DNA of 19,752 nt. Origin: Nostoc sp. CHAB 5834 (lineage in GTDB: Bacteria > Cyanobacteriota > Cyanobacteriia > Cyanobacteriales > Nostocaceae). The translations under genes were made by a program, and so were the position numbers. Location of the stretch: assembly GCA_020829485.1 (NCBI GenBank), contig JAIVFU010000115.1, positions 1 to 19,752 of the forward strand, given 5' to 3'. The notes under the pieces are model-generated. The model worked only from the letters and a program-made list of their open reading frames with translations, ran no database searches and was not told the DNA's origin. Of this stretch, positions 7,268 to 14,754 are shown in pieces (the first letter of the stretch is position 1; every line of letters starts with the position of its first letter).

Positions 7268-7909
7268 ATGACTAACCACGCTGCCGTTTTTGCTGATTGC
7301 ATTGAAAAGCTCAGCAGGCTGCCCGTTGCTCGGCATCCCGGTCTGATGTTTCAACCGGGATTGGAGGGATACAGGGACTACACCTTTGGTGCCCGTGCAG
7401 GCCCTGCGGTAGAGGCAGTCAACCTCTTCCACGAACTTGCTCATGCTGCTCAGTTTGGTGCGGAAAACTTCTCTCGTCGAGCAACCTCTGAAGGGTTTGT
7501 GTTCAAGACGCGTCGCATCTTCGTCTACAACACCTACTGCGAGGAACCCAGAACCTCCAAAGCGACTCGTCGGGAGTTAGAAACCTTTGCGTATCAACTG
7601 CACCTTATGCGTCTTGCCGGGTTTACTCAGACCGACGATGATTTCATGAGTGACCACGCCAAAGTCATGCGCTTCATGCCCGACTGGTGGCACATCCCCG
7701 GGAATTCGGATGAGAAAAGAGCAAAGTGGTGCCAAGCGTATATTGCAAAACGATACGCGAAGCTCAAACCTGATGAGGTCGTTGGTCGCCTCGACGCCTG
7801 GCTCGACAAGACCTGGCTGAGGCTTAACCAGTCGGGAAAAAAGGGGCACCGCTCATGCCACCCCGTCGAACAGCGGTACCTGACCACAGGCGCTGCGTAC
7901 GTTGGGTAG
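7268..7909 (+). CDS. Hypothetical protein with a zinc-metalloprotease (HExxH) motif
   Basis: This is a 213-residue protein of unknown role. Residues 51-63 (VNLFHELAHAAQF) contain HExxH at 55-59, and a Glu-rich helix follows at 101-110 (RRELETFAYQ), about 45 residues on, where E103 or E105 could be the third zinc ligand, as in gluzincin-like enzymes. I see no signal peptide or membrane segment. Conserved-looking aromatic residues (PDWWHIPG) lie in the C-terminal half. The ATG at 7268 lacks a good ribosome site. The frame stays open upstream to 7163 without another start codon, so expression may be weak or the start different. No close family was recognised, so protease activity is inferred. 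Confidence 0.55.
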   Translation: MTNHAAVFADCIEKLSRLPVARHPGLMFQPGLEGYRDYTFGARAGPAVEAVNLFHELAHAAQFGAENFSRRATSEGFVFKTRRIFVYNTYCEEPRTSKATRRELETFAYQLHLMRLAGFTQTDDDFMSDHAKVMRFMPDWWHIPGNSDEKRAKWCQAYIAKRYAKLKPDEVVGRLDAWLDKTWLRLNQSGKKGHRSCHPVEQRYLTTGAAYVG

Positions 7910-7975
7910 CTCTTCCTGCGGTCAGTAGCCTGCTAGGGCCGCTTCTATTGATTAGCTGTGCCGTAAATCATAAAG

Positions 7976-9151
7976 TGGTCATTTGGCCAGGTTATGCCTT
8001 AACTTCCTGCTTCACAGAGGGCAGTTTCACCGAACGCTTTCGCGCCCGGCCAGAGCTTCCCTCTCCACAGGCTAACACCCACACCCGGGTACCCAAGGTG
8101 AGCGAATCGTTTACAGCGCCGCAGGAGCTGCAGGTCTTGGAGCTGGGGTACCAGCGGTCTACGACCGCCAGATGCACTCCCCGCTGAGCAGCCTTGTACG
8201 TGAGCTGCCTGCGCAGCTCACCGAAGGAGGCATCGGCAAGGGAGAGGGACAGACGCCTGTTGGCCATCATCCCCTTGACGTTGAGGTCCTCGATGGCAAT
8301 CCAGGCATAGTCTCGGGTGAGCTTGTGGGAGAACTGGTGCAAGGCGTTGGAGCGGATATTGGCAATGCGCCAATGCAACCGTCCCAAAGCCTGCGCCGAC
8401 TTCCGCCTATTGGCCGACCCCTTGACCTTGCGGCTGTGGGCTTTACTGAGCCGCTTGAGCCGGCCGAGCAGCGTCCGAAGGGCCCTGGGCCCTTCCACCG
8501 GTTCCCCGGTGCTCAGCACCGCCAACGCACTGACTCCGAAGTCGACGCCCACCGCAGCTTGGCTTTCGCTGCGAAGGGGGCCGTCTTCGGTCTCCACCAG
8601 GATGGAGATGAACCAGGCGTGGGCGGTGCGCGAGACCGTGGCCCCTTTGAGGGAGCCACTAAAGCGCAACGGCTCTCGCATGCGCACCCCCCCGAGGTTG
8701 GGGATACGCACGCGACAACCGTCGGTGTCAAAGGTACCTGCGATGAGCTGGAAAGAATCTCGCTGGCCCTTTTTCTTGAAGGTAGGCGCCTTGACCTTGG
8801 GTCCTTTACGCTTGCCGGAAAGGGAAGCCCACCAGTTCTTGTACGCCACCCCCAAAGCCCGGATGGCCTCTTGAGGGGCGCACTTGGTCACCTCCAGCAT
8901 CCAGGGGAACTGCTCGCGCTTGATGGCGTTGAGCTGCCGACGCAAGGCCCCCTCAGAGGGTTTGGGGAAAGAGGGGTCGGCCAGATGGGCTTCGTACTGC
9001 CGCTGCCACTCGGAAAGCGCCCAGTTCCACGCAAACCGCGCGGTACCGCAGGCCCGGGCAAAGTGGTTTGCCTGAGCGAGGTTGGGGTCCAGGCGGATTT
9101 TATGGGCGCGCAGCAACGGACGGGTTAAGCTTAATTTTAGGCCGAATGGCC
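7976..9151 (-). mobile_element. IS200/IS605-type element carrying only tnpB
   Basis: A tnpB-type gene is flanked by similar short hairpins: TGGTC-ATTT-GGCCA at 7976-7989 and GGCC-GAAT-GGCC at 9140-9151. Family elements use subterminal hairpins rather than terminal inverted repeats. No tnpA (HUH transposase) is present, so it would depend on one supplied elsewhere. Exact ends cannot be fixed from one sequence. It lies between the zincin gene and a terminator at 9251. Confidence 0.6.
7992..9116 (-). pseudogene. tnpB: TnpB-like RNA-guided nuclease, probably inactivated by an internal deletion
   Basis: The frame gives 374 residues from a TTG at 9116 (LRAHKIRLDPNLAQ is a typical TnpB start). RuvC-I is present (GVDFG, D192), RuvC-II is present (IEDLNVKGMM, E276), and the first zinc pair is C329/C332 in KTCSSCGAVNDSLTLGTRVW. 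The second Cys pair and the D-R-D-x-N-A motif of RuvC-III should follow. Instead the frame jumps at about residue 347 (near 8070-8078) to ACGEGSSG and PSVKQE, which look like the normal far C-terminal tail of this group. An in-frame deletion is the simplest reading. The protein lacks a catalytic residue and half its zinc site, so it is probably nuclease-dead; a remaining RNA-guided binding role cannot be excluded. Confidence 0.75.
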
Positions 9152-9250
9152 AAGATATGCTTTATTTTAGCATGCCAACCTGTCTAAAAGCACGAATTTA
9201 CGGACAGCTCATGCCTTATTTCGAGGGCGGGTTATGGGTAACGGAATAAC

Positions 9251-9285
9251 AGCCCTCTGAACACGAATTCAGAGGGCTTTTTTTT
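9251..9285 (+). terminator. Strong rightward intrinsic terminator
   Basis: AGCCCTCTGAA and TTCAGAGGGCT form a perfect 11-bp stem around a 6-nt loop, followed by eight T on the plus strand. It begins next to the stop of the leftward rep gene but points the other way. No rightward gene ends directly before it; the nearest is the zincin gene, on the far side of the tnpB element. Confidence 0.85.
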
Positions 9286-9288
9286 GAG

Positions 9289-10278
9289 TCACACCAGCGC
9301 ACCCTCCAAAACTTCTTCGGAGGGCGCTGGCAGCAGAGGCGCTGTTGTCGCTTTACGCCAATGCAGCATCCCTTTCGTGATGTGCCACCCGTCGTCCACG
9401 ATGCCCTTTTCAGCGAGTTCCTTGAGGGCGATTCGGAGTGTCCGGGGGAAGGACTCCTCACTTGCTTCTGAACCGCACAGCTCCCGGATTCTCTCGGTTG
9501 GCGTAGGAATCAACTTGGTCTGGCTTTCGATGTAGGCGTATAGCCAAGTGCAGAGCCCCTCTGGAAAAGCTTGTCGCAGCGGGAGGTCCAGCCAAACCTC
9601 AGCTGAACGCTTGAACAGTTGAACGATGTCCGAATCAATGGAGACTTTCCAAGGTCCACGGGAAGGGAAGTCAAATCGCGAGCACAGCTGTACGCTGAAC
9701 TGCTCGAACTCCAGTAGCCCCCGCTGAAGCCGTTTGATATGGTCCTTCAGCTGCTGACGTGCAGGACCGTCATAACGAGAAAACACTTGTCGGCAAACTT
9801 CTTCTGCATTGAAGCTCACGGATGAGCCCGCACGGTGGTCTCTGGCGAGGCTCAACAACGCCATGAAGACGAAACCGTCCGATTGCCGAAGCTCAGGGCC
9901 TTGATACTTGAAGAGGATGGAGCCCAGGCTGTTCTTCATCTCCAAGGACACTTCGCGGGCGCGCTCTACCCGTTTACTGCAGACCCGAAACAGGGGGGAC
10001 ACGAAAAACGCGCGTGGGCTGATTAGTTGGCGGGGCCCGTGCTGGGGTACAAAGGACGCTTCAAGTTCTTGCTCCAGCTGAGCTTGCTCATCGATGCGAG
10101 CCTGTATCGACCGGTACAAGTGGCTGCGCTCGGGGGAACTCGCCGCGTAGGTCTTAGCCTCCTTTGAGAGGTCGCTTACCTCTCCTCGCAGCTGAGTCTT
10201 GCGCTTCAGGATGTCAGCCCGAGTCGTCAGCTTTTCGGTATGGCCGGCGGTTAAGAGCCCAGGGTTGCAGGCGGACAC
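9289..10278 (-). CDS. trfA: TrfA-like plasmid replication initiator
   Basis: The product is 329 residues from a GTG at 10278; no ATG occurs in the first third. Residues about 15-75 form a charged coiled coil. The core carries TrfA-family marks: a first block at 85-110 (LISPRAFFVSPLFRV), GPELRQSDGFVFMALLSLAR at 127-146, a helical block with RQQLKDHIKRLQRGLLEF, and winged-helix-like segments through CTWLYAYIESQ and ERIRELCGS. TrfA proteins bind iterons and open the origin, loading the host helicase. The matching iterons lie 2.3 kb away at 6780-6982, on the other side of the tnpB element. The gene has its own promoter with a dyad, which suggests autoregulation. No second initiator gene is visible. 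Confidence 0.75.
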   Translation of the reverse strand: MSACNPGLLTAGHTEKLTTRADILKRKTQLRGEVSDLSKEAKTYAASSPERSHLYRSIQARIDEQAQLEQELEASFVPQHGPRQLISPRAFFVSPLFRVCSKRVERAREVSLEMKNSLGSILFKYQGPELRQSDGFVFMALLSLARDHRAGSSVSFNAEEVCRQVFSRYDGPARQQLKDHIKRLQRGLLEFEQFSVQLCSRFDFPSRGPWKVSIDSDIVQLFKRSAEVWLDLPLRQAFPEGLCTWLYAYIESQTKLIPTPTERIRELCGSEASEESFPRTLRIALKELAEKGIVDDGWHITKGMLHWRKATTAPLLPAPSEEVLEGALV

Positions 10279-10306
10279 AGAGTATCTTTCGTTGAGATTT
10301 TAAATG

Positions 10307-10342
10307 ATTATACCACCAGATGTTTTATACATTCTGATGGTA
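10307..10342 (-). promoter_or_regulatory. rep promoter (extended -10) overlapped by an operator-like dyad
   Basis: Read leftward, TGGTATAAT (extended -10, with TATAAT at 10312-10307) lies about 30 bp upstream of the rep GTG. A 32-bp dyad with arms TACCACCAG (10311-10319) and CTGATGGTA (10334-10342), 8 of 9 bases matching, covers the promoter. A repressor bound there would block rep. The -35 box is poor, as is usual for extended -10 promoters. Confidence 0.65.
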
Positions 10343-10422
10343 TTTTTTGTTTTCTAACAATTTTTGTGTGCAATACGTTGACGGCGCAGAGCTACTCACG
10401 ACCTCGCACACGTTACGACTTA

Positions 10423-10467
10423 AAGCTCCGCAATACTCCCTGCACCAGTCCGTTGGCCGCGGAGCTT
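10423..10467. repeat. Inverted repeat with 9-bp arms in the rep upstream region
   Basis: AAGCTCCGC (10423-10431) and GCGGAGCTT (10459-10467) are perfect complements separated by 27 nt. It lies between rep and the end of the next leftward operon. It has no T-run on either side, so it is not a standard terminator; a Rho-type or structural role is possible. Confidence 0.4.
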
Positions 10468-10505
10468 CCTTCCTCGGCTTGAGCCCTGGCGTGCTTTAGC
10501 CTCCT

Positions 10506-11048
10506 TCAGCTGCGGCACGTAGGAGGAAGCTGGGCCACAAGGGCTGACAGCCCAGTTGGTACCAAATTGACCGTTTTAGGTCCACCGTTCTTGTAGTTGA
10601 GGGTGAACTTTGCGTTGGCACCCGCGTAGCTCAACTGCTTCATGATGTCGTAGGGGTCACTTGGCAGAATGTTGTTGCCGCTGCCCTTAGTCCATGAAGA
10701 CTCAACCTCATTGATTGCAACGGTGACAGGAGCCGTGACGGGGATGCGCGTATCGATGCGAAGGTCGAGCTTCCCCTTGCTGCAGAGAATTCCGATTTCA
10801 GGCGCATCGTGTTGAACCCCATTGATTTCAAGCCGGCCGCGAAAGCCTTTGACCAGTTCAACGGTGTCTCCGACTTGTCGAACCTGCCAGCCTTCGTAGA
10901 TACTGCGCGTGCCGTCTGCGCCGCCTGGGGCCGTGGCGACTTCCTCCCCCTTCAGAAACGATAGTTCATCGGGCAGGCTGTCCTGGATGGAGGCAAATAA
11001 CATGAGCCCCAGGGCTACCGCGATGAAAATCCAAAGGAAGGCATTCAT
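10506..11048 (-). CDS. Hypothetical membrane-anchored protein in the SecB-like operon
   Basis: This is a 180-residue protein with one N-terminal membrane segment (residues 3-20, LWIFIAVALGLMLFA) and a soluble part that is probably periplasmic. The soluble part has a GWQVRQVGD-type strand, a single Cys (ILCSKGKLDLRID) matched by one at the C-terminus (PPTC), and a final segment FTLNYKNGGPKTVNLVPTGLSALV. The two Cys could form a disulfide. I do not recognise the family with confidence; the C-terminal layout recalls small secretion-associated periplasmic proteins. It is the last gene of a three-gene operon, and its ATG overlaps the preceding stop (ATGA). Confidence 0.6.
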   Translation of the reverse strand: MNAFLWIFIAVALGLMLFASIQDSLPDELSFLKGEEVATAPGGADGTRSIYEGWQVRQVGDTVELVKGFRGRLEINGVQHDAPEIGILCSKGKLDLRIDTRIPVTAPVTVAINEVESSWTKGSGNNILPSDPYDIMKQLSYAGANAKFTLNYKNGGPKTVNLVPTGLSALVAQLPPTCRS

Positions 11049-11503
11049 TGAGTCACCCCTTCGAGCTGAGCTGGCGCTGGCTCCTTCGCAGGCAACTTGG
11101 CGACCGTGTTCGAGTCGATAGGGGGCAGGACCAGCGGACCGTAACCGGTGTGAAGGGACGCTTGAGTGAGCTGCTGGCGAACCATCGCCATAAGGTAGGC
11201 GCCGGCCGAGTAACGCACCGCTTCTTCCCGCTCAGCCACTGTCTCACCCTCTACTGGCGTGTTGAGGACGATGGCCTCAATCTCGGCGAAAGCCTCGAAG
11301 CATACGCCCTTCTCAGCGTTCTTTCCCATAATCTGGGCCTCCATGACCACTCGCCAGTGGTCCGCCTCAGGCAACTGCTCTGACTTCAACCAAAGGCCCA
11401 CCTCATTGGTGCATGGGCCTCCCACCCGGTACGGGCGCACATGCGCCTTGAAGCGGTTCTCAAGCACATAGCTGGCAACAATTTTCAGGGTTGGCGTTGT
11501 CAT
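11045..11503 (-). CDS. SecB-like chaperone-fold protein
   Basis: The product is 152 residues, the length of SecB. The layout matches SecB: an N-terminal strand (SYVLENRFKAHVRP), EVGLWLKSEQL followed by WRVVMEAQIMGKNAEKGVCFEAFAEIEAIV, then helices RYSAGAYLMAMVRQQLTQASLH and a loop-strand GYGPLVLPPIDSN, equivalent to the SecB segment that ends in N-L-x-P-V-(N/D)-F. SecB holds pre-proteins unfolded for export. It is part of a tight operon with 4-bp overlaps on both sides, beside type IV pilus genes, so it might act on a pilus or transfer protein. The resemblance is by pattern and length, not exact motif, so it remains tentative. Confidence 0.5.
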   Translation of the reverse strand: MTTPTLKIVASYVLENRFKAHVRPYRVGGPCTNEVGLWLKSEQLPEADHWRVVMEAQIMGKNAEKGVCFEAFAEIEAIVLNTPVEGETVAEREEAVRYSAGAYLMAMVRQQLTQASLHTGYGPLVLPPIDSNTVAKLPAKEPAPAQLEGVTQ

Positions 11504-11898
11504 TTCGAATCATCCTTGGGTTGTTTTGCGTCAGCTGTTGGGGGCGTCCAAGGCTTCTTGCGGTTGTCGTTTTTGGCTATCTGGAACAGGAGCTTGGCGG
11601 CATCTTCGCCTTTCCAGGTCACTGTGAGAAATGTGGGGCGTCCCGCCTTGTCGCTTATCCACTCCGCCATGTTTCGGACAGTGAGGTTAAAAATCGCATC
11701 AGGCGATTTTTTAGAGAATTTGGTCACAATTCTCTTGTGAATACCTTCTTCACCCGCGAACAGAAGTTCTAGCAAAAAGCTTTTCTCTTCGTCGCTCATC
11801 CAAGCAAGTTCAGCGGGGACCTTGACTTGACGCAGTATTCCGAGAGTATCAAGAGAGATGTGTTGTTCCATATGGCTGTATAGGACGATGTCAAGCAT
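11500..11898 (-). CDS. Hypothetical protein, first gene of the SecB-like operon
   Basis: This is a soluble protein of 132 residues, or 123 if it starts at the second ATG (11871). Neither start has a good ribosome site. The sequence is mixed alpha/beta, with MSDEEKSFLLELLFAGEEGIHKRI and a Lys/Pro/Asp-rich tail (PKDDSK). I do not recognise it. It lies head-to-head with the pilus ATPase gene, 61 bp apart, so the two units may share control. Its stop overlaps the start of the SecB-like gene by 4 bp. Confidence 0.55.
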   Translation of the reverse strand: MLDIVLYSHMEQHISLDTLGILRQVKVPAELAWMSDEEKSFLLELLFAGEEGIHKRIVTKFSKKSPDAIFNLTVRNMAEWISDKAGRPTFLTVTWKGEDAAKLLFQIAKNDNRKKPWTPPTADAKQPKDDSK

Positions 11899-11959
11899 CT
11901 AGCGAAGTTAGTTTAAACCTCTCCGCTATACGCCTGGATATTCTGCGTCCGGCTAACTC

Positions 11960-13495
11960 ATGACAATACAGCACAATTTCCTTAAATCCTCTGAAGACTC
12001 GCCCACCCGGAAGAAAGTCCGTCTTGGCGAATATCTCTTATCAAAAAAGCAAATTACGGAGCCACAGCTCTATGCCGCCTTGGAGGAGCAGAAGGTCACT
12101 CATGAGCGGCTCGGCTTAATTCTTACCCGAAATGGGTTTCTATCCCGTAAAAATCTGCTTGCTGCCATTTTGGCAACCAACCAGGACCAGATTCACGGCG
12201 AATCGTTTTTTACAGCCCGTGTTCCCGGTGATGTTCTAATTAAGACTAAGACAATGGTCGTAGCTGAAACCGAGAAAGAGATTTTCTTGGCCACGCTCAC
12301 CTCTGAAACTCAAGCGCGCATTGAGATTGCGGAGTACTACCCTGAAGCTTCCTTGGTCTTTGTTGCGGCCAATTACGAGCAGGTCGACGCCTACCTGGAA
12401 GACGTGCGAGCACTCCTTCACGACGATGACTCCTTGGTAGACAAGATTATCCGACGAGCATTTGCAGAAGGTGTGTCCGATATTCACATTGTCCCGCGAC
12501 ACAACTCGTACACCATTTTCTTCCGGCACCTTGGTGTTCGCCATCACGTCCATGAAGGTCATCTGGATGAATACACCACCCTGGCTGCGCGTATCAAGGA
12601 CTTGTCACGCATGGACTTGGCCGAGCGTCGCCTTCCCCAGGACGGTGGCTTTCAGATGGAATACAACGGGAAGCTGGTAGACCTTCGCGTGGCAACGGTG
12701 CCCATTGCCGGCGCTCAAGAATACTTGGTGCTGCGTTTGCTTGACCCGGACCGTGTTCAACCTTCCCTGCATGGACTCGGTATCACCCGTGTGGCTGAGT
12801 GGCGCAAGGGTGTAACACGCCCTGATGGTCTCTGCCTCATCTGTGGACCAACGGGCTCCGGTAAGACGACAACTCTGAATGCCTCTGTCCGTGAAATGGA
12901 CCGATTCGAGCGCTCCATCTTCACGGTCGAAGACCCCGTGGAATACCGAATTTCCTACTTGGCACAGGTGAACGCCAATCCCGAGTTGGGACTGAACTTC
13001 GCACGAGCTTTGCGAGCGTTCATGCGAAATGACCCCGATGTAATCATCGTAGGCGAAATCCGCGATGCTGAGACCGCCAGTATTGCCGTGAAAGCTGCAG
13101 AAACGGGTCACTTGGTACTGGGTACCCTCCACACCGGCAGCATTCATGGCGCCGTTCAACGACTGCAGGACTTGGGCGTGCCCAGCCACGAACTGGTTTA
13201 CCTGCTTCGTACGGTCTTGGTACAGCGCTTGATTCGAACGACCTGCACACATTGCCAAGGCACTGGTTGCAAGACGTGCTCGGGTACTGGCTACGGAGGT
13301 CGAAGCATCGTATCGGAGTGCGCCTACTTCGCTGGTGAAGAGGAAGTCAACCGGATGATGACCGGCAAGCGCGAGTGGCCGTCCATGCTGGAAGACGCAT
13401 ACGGTAAATACAAAGAAAAGCTCACATCGGCCAACGAAGTCATTCGCGTTTTTGGCGAAGAAGCTCGCGTCCTGATTGAAAGCGAGGCTCAGTAA
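11960..13495 (+). CDS. pilQ: Type IV pilus / type II secretion assembly ATPase (GspE/PilB family; R64 PilQ equivalent)
   Basis: The product is 511 residues, a normal length for the family. Residues 20-75 are a GspE-N-like domain (LGEYLLSKKQITEPQLYAALEEQ). The ATPase domain has Walker A GPTGSGKT (296-303), the Asp box IFTVEDPVEY (320-329), Walker B VIIVGEIRD (361-369) and the His box GHLVLGTLH (383-391). A zinc-like Cys4 set follows: C429, C432, C437 and C440. All catalytic elements are intact. It powers pilus assembly at the inner membrane and should pair with the PilR-type protein encoded next, whose ATG overlaps its stop (TAATG). In R64 naming this is PilQ, not the PilQ secretin of type IVa pili. 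No strong ribosome site or promoter is obvious. Confidence 0.93.
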   Translation: MTIQHNFLKSSEDSPTRKKVRLGEYLLSKKQITEPQLYAALEEQKVTHERLGLILTRNGFLSRKNLLAAILATNQDQIHGESFFTARVPGDVLIKTKTMVVAETEKEIFLATLTSETQARIEIAEYYPEASLVFVAANYEQVDAYLEDVRALLHDDDSLVDKIIRRAFAEGVSDIHIVPRHNSYTIFFRHLGVRHHVHEGHLDEYTTLAARIKDLSRMDLAERRLPQDGGFQMEYNGKLVDLRVATVPIAGAQEYLVLRLLDPDRVQPSLHGLGITRVAEWRKGVTRPDGLCLICGPTGSGKTTTLNASVREMDRFERSIFTVEDPVEYRISYLAQVNANPELGLNFARALRAFMRNDPDVIIVGEIRDAETASIAVKAAETGHLVLGTLHTGSIHGAVQRLQDLGVPSHELVYLLRTVLVQRLIRTTCTHCQGTGCKTCSGTGYGGRSIVSECAYFAGEEEVNRMMTGKREWPSMLEDAYGKYKEKLTSANEVIRVFGEEARVLIESEAQ

Positions 13496-14673
13496 TGCCA
13501 CTCTTCGAAGGCAAGGTTAAAACGCGCGACAACCGAGTCAAGTCGGTCGAGGTTCAAGCTCGCAACAAGGACGAAGCACTCAAGCACATCGAGCGCCTTG
13601 GTCGCGTCATCACATTTCGTAAGAAGTTCTCGTTCGACTTGCGGTCGGGGCTGACGCCTGCAGACCGGCAAATTTTCTTCACCCGGCTGTCCGCTATGTT
13701 GGCGTCGTGAGTAGGGACCTCAGACGCACTTTTGCTGATGCGAGACACCTTCACCGGCCGCATCCAAGAAGTTTCAGGTCGATTGCTCAGCTATGTGGAG
13801 TCCGGCTCAGACTTGGCTGCAGCGTTTGAAAACGTTGGTAGGCCTGATTTCCCTGAAGCAACGGTCGCATTGGTTAAAGCCGGCGCAAGGTCGGGGGAGT
13901 CCTGGCGAGCCATCAAGGATGCGGCGGAGTTTGAGTATCAGCTGCACAACATTAAGAAGGGGGCCTCCAAAGGGCTCATCACGGGCATCGGCTCCTTCAT
14001 CGGGGCAGGCGCTATGACCGTTGTTTCCACCTTGTACATCGGCCCCAAGATTATGGAGTCTGACCTAATCAAGGCGGCGAACAAGAGCGGGGCAGTGAAC
14101 ATCGACTGGATTAACAACGTTGCCTACTTCACCGGCTACTCGATGGGATTCCTGATGTTCATCGGAGTAGCGTTCTGGCTACTTGCGTCGGTAGGTCGCC
14201 GCGTCATGCCGGTCAAGGCCGACAAGCTTATCTTGAAGGTCCCGTTCTACAAGGACCTGGTTCTCTCGCGAAACAACTTCATCGTGCTGTACGGATTGGC
14301 TTTGCTAATTAAGTCGGGCGTACGTACCGAAGAGGCACTTCGCCTGTCTTCGGAGTCCGCTCCACGGGGCGCTCTTCGTTCCGACCTTCTGCACGCCATG
14401 GAAGCGGTTAAAACGGGACGCCCTTGGCCCAAGGTAATGCAGACCTTTCACCCTACCGACAAAGCGGCCCTCATGAGTGCTTCAGACCGCGAGCAGGTGG
14501 CTCATACGCTGGACACCTTGGCCAATCAATACCGTGAGCTATACGCACAGCGATTGGCGGCTTTCGTCCCTATCGTGAATTTGGTTGCCGCGCTGTTCAT
14601 GTCGATTGCAGGTGGATTGCTTTTCGGGCAATCCATTATGCCAATGCTGATGGCAACAGAAGGCCTGATGTAA
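13495..14673 (+). pseudogene. pilR: PilR/GspF-family inner-membrane pilus protein interrupted by an in-frame TGA
   Basis: The reading frame starts at the ATG at 13495 and would give 392 residues, but a TGA at 13708-13710 stops it after 71. The frame then continues without any shift, VGTSDALLLMRDTF, to the end. The site falls where GspF/PilC proteins have L-x-x-G-V (here LAS-stop-V), so GGA (Gly) mutated to TGA is the likely event. The downstream part has the expected two GspF repeats with membrane segments near 13978-14070, 14125-14200 and 14575-14670. The protein normally sits in the inner membrane under the ATPase. Without readthrough it would be truncated, so pilus assembly may fail unless the base is a sequencing error. 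Confidence 0.8.
13732..14673 (+). CDS. 3' part of pilR, possibly expressed alone (GspF family fragment)
   Basis: From the first ATG after the TGA, 313 residues remain, including nearly all of both GspF domains and all membrane segments. No ribosome site precedes 13732 at useful spacing, so independent translation would be poor. It lacks the 71 N-terminal residues that usually form the start of the first cytoplasmic domain. It should be read together with the full pseudogene entry. Confidence 0.5.
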   Translation: MLMRDTFTGRIQEVSGRLLSYVESGSDLAAAFENVGRPDFPEATVALVKAGARSGESWRAIKDAAEFEYQLHNIKKGASKGLITGIGSFIGAGAMTVVSTLYIGPKIMESDLIKAANKSGAVNIDWINNVAYFTGYSMGFLMFIGVAFWLLASVGRRVMPVKADKLILKVPFYKDLVLSRNNFIVLYGLALLIKSGVRTEEALRLSSESAPRGALRSDLLHAMEAVKTGRPWPKVMQTFHPTDKAALMSASDREQVAHTLDTLANQYRELYAQRLAAFVPIVNLVAALFMSIAGGLLFGQSIMPMLMATEGLM

Positions 14674-14688
14674 ATATTTTTCCATTAC

Positions 14689-14704
14689 ATCGAAGAAATT
14701 CGAT
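14689..14704 (+). other. Small GAAA-loop hairpin after pilR
   Basis: ATCGAA and TTCGAT form a 6-bp stem closed by a GAAA tetraloop, 16 nt after the pilR stop and about 50 bp before the pilin start. There is no proper T-run, so it is a weak terminator at most. It could be an mRNA-stability element. Confidence 0.35.
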
Positions 14705-14754
14705 TTGATGCCTATACATAATCATTAAGCCTAAGATGGCTCACAGGAGTTTTC

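Noticed and set aside
6948..7271. A 107-codon rightward open frame in the origin region
   Set aside because: It has no ribosome site and no domain, and it begins within an iteron. It looks random.
7855..8187. A possible lipoprotein gene (110 codons)
   Set aside because: It has a lipobox-like stretch but overlaps the zincin gene and runs into the tnpB element. Kept only as a hint of a truncated gene.
8172..9128. A 318-codon rightward open frame opposite tnpB
   Set aside because: It lies wholly antisense to tnpB, has no recognisable domain, and its composition follows from the opposite frame. It is a shadow.
12605..13501. A 298-codon leftward open frame opposite the pilus ATPase
   Set aside because: It overlaps a gene with all Walker motifs on the other strand and shows no family features.
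13708..13710. An alternative genetic code (TGA as Gly or Trp)
   Set aside because: Other genes here use TGA as their stop (for example traW), and no other in-frame TGA is seen in the intact genes.
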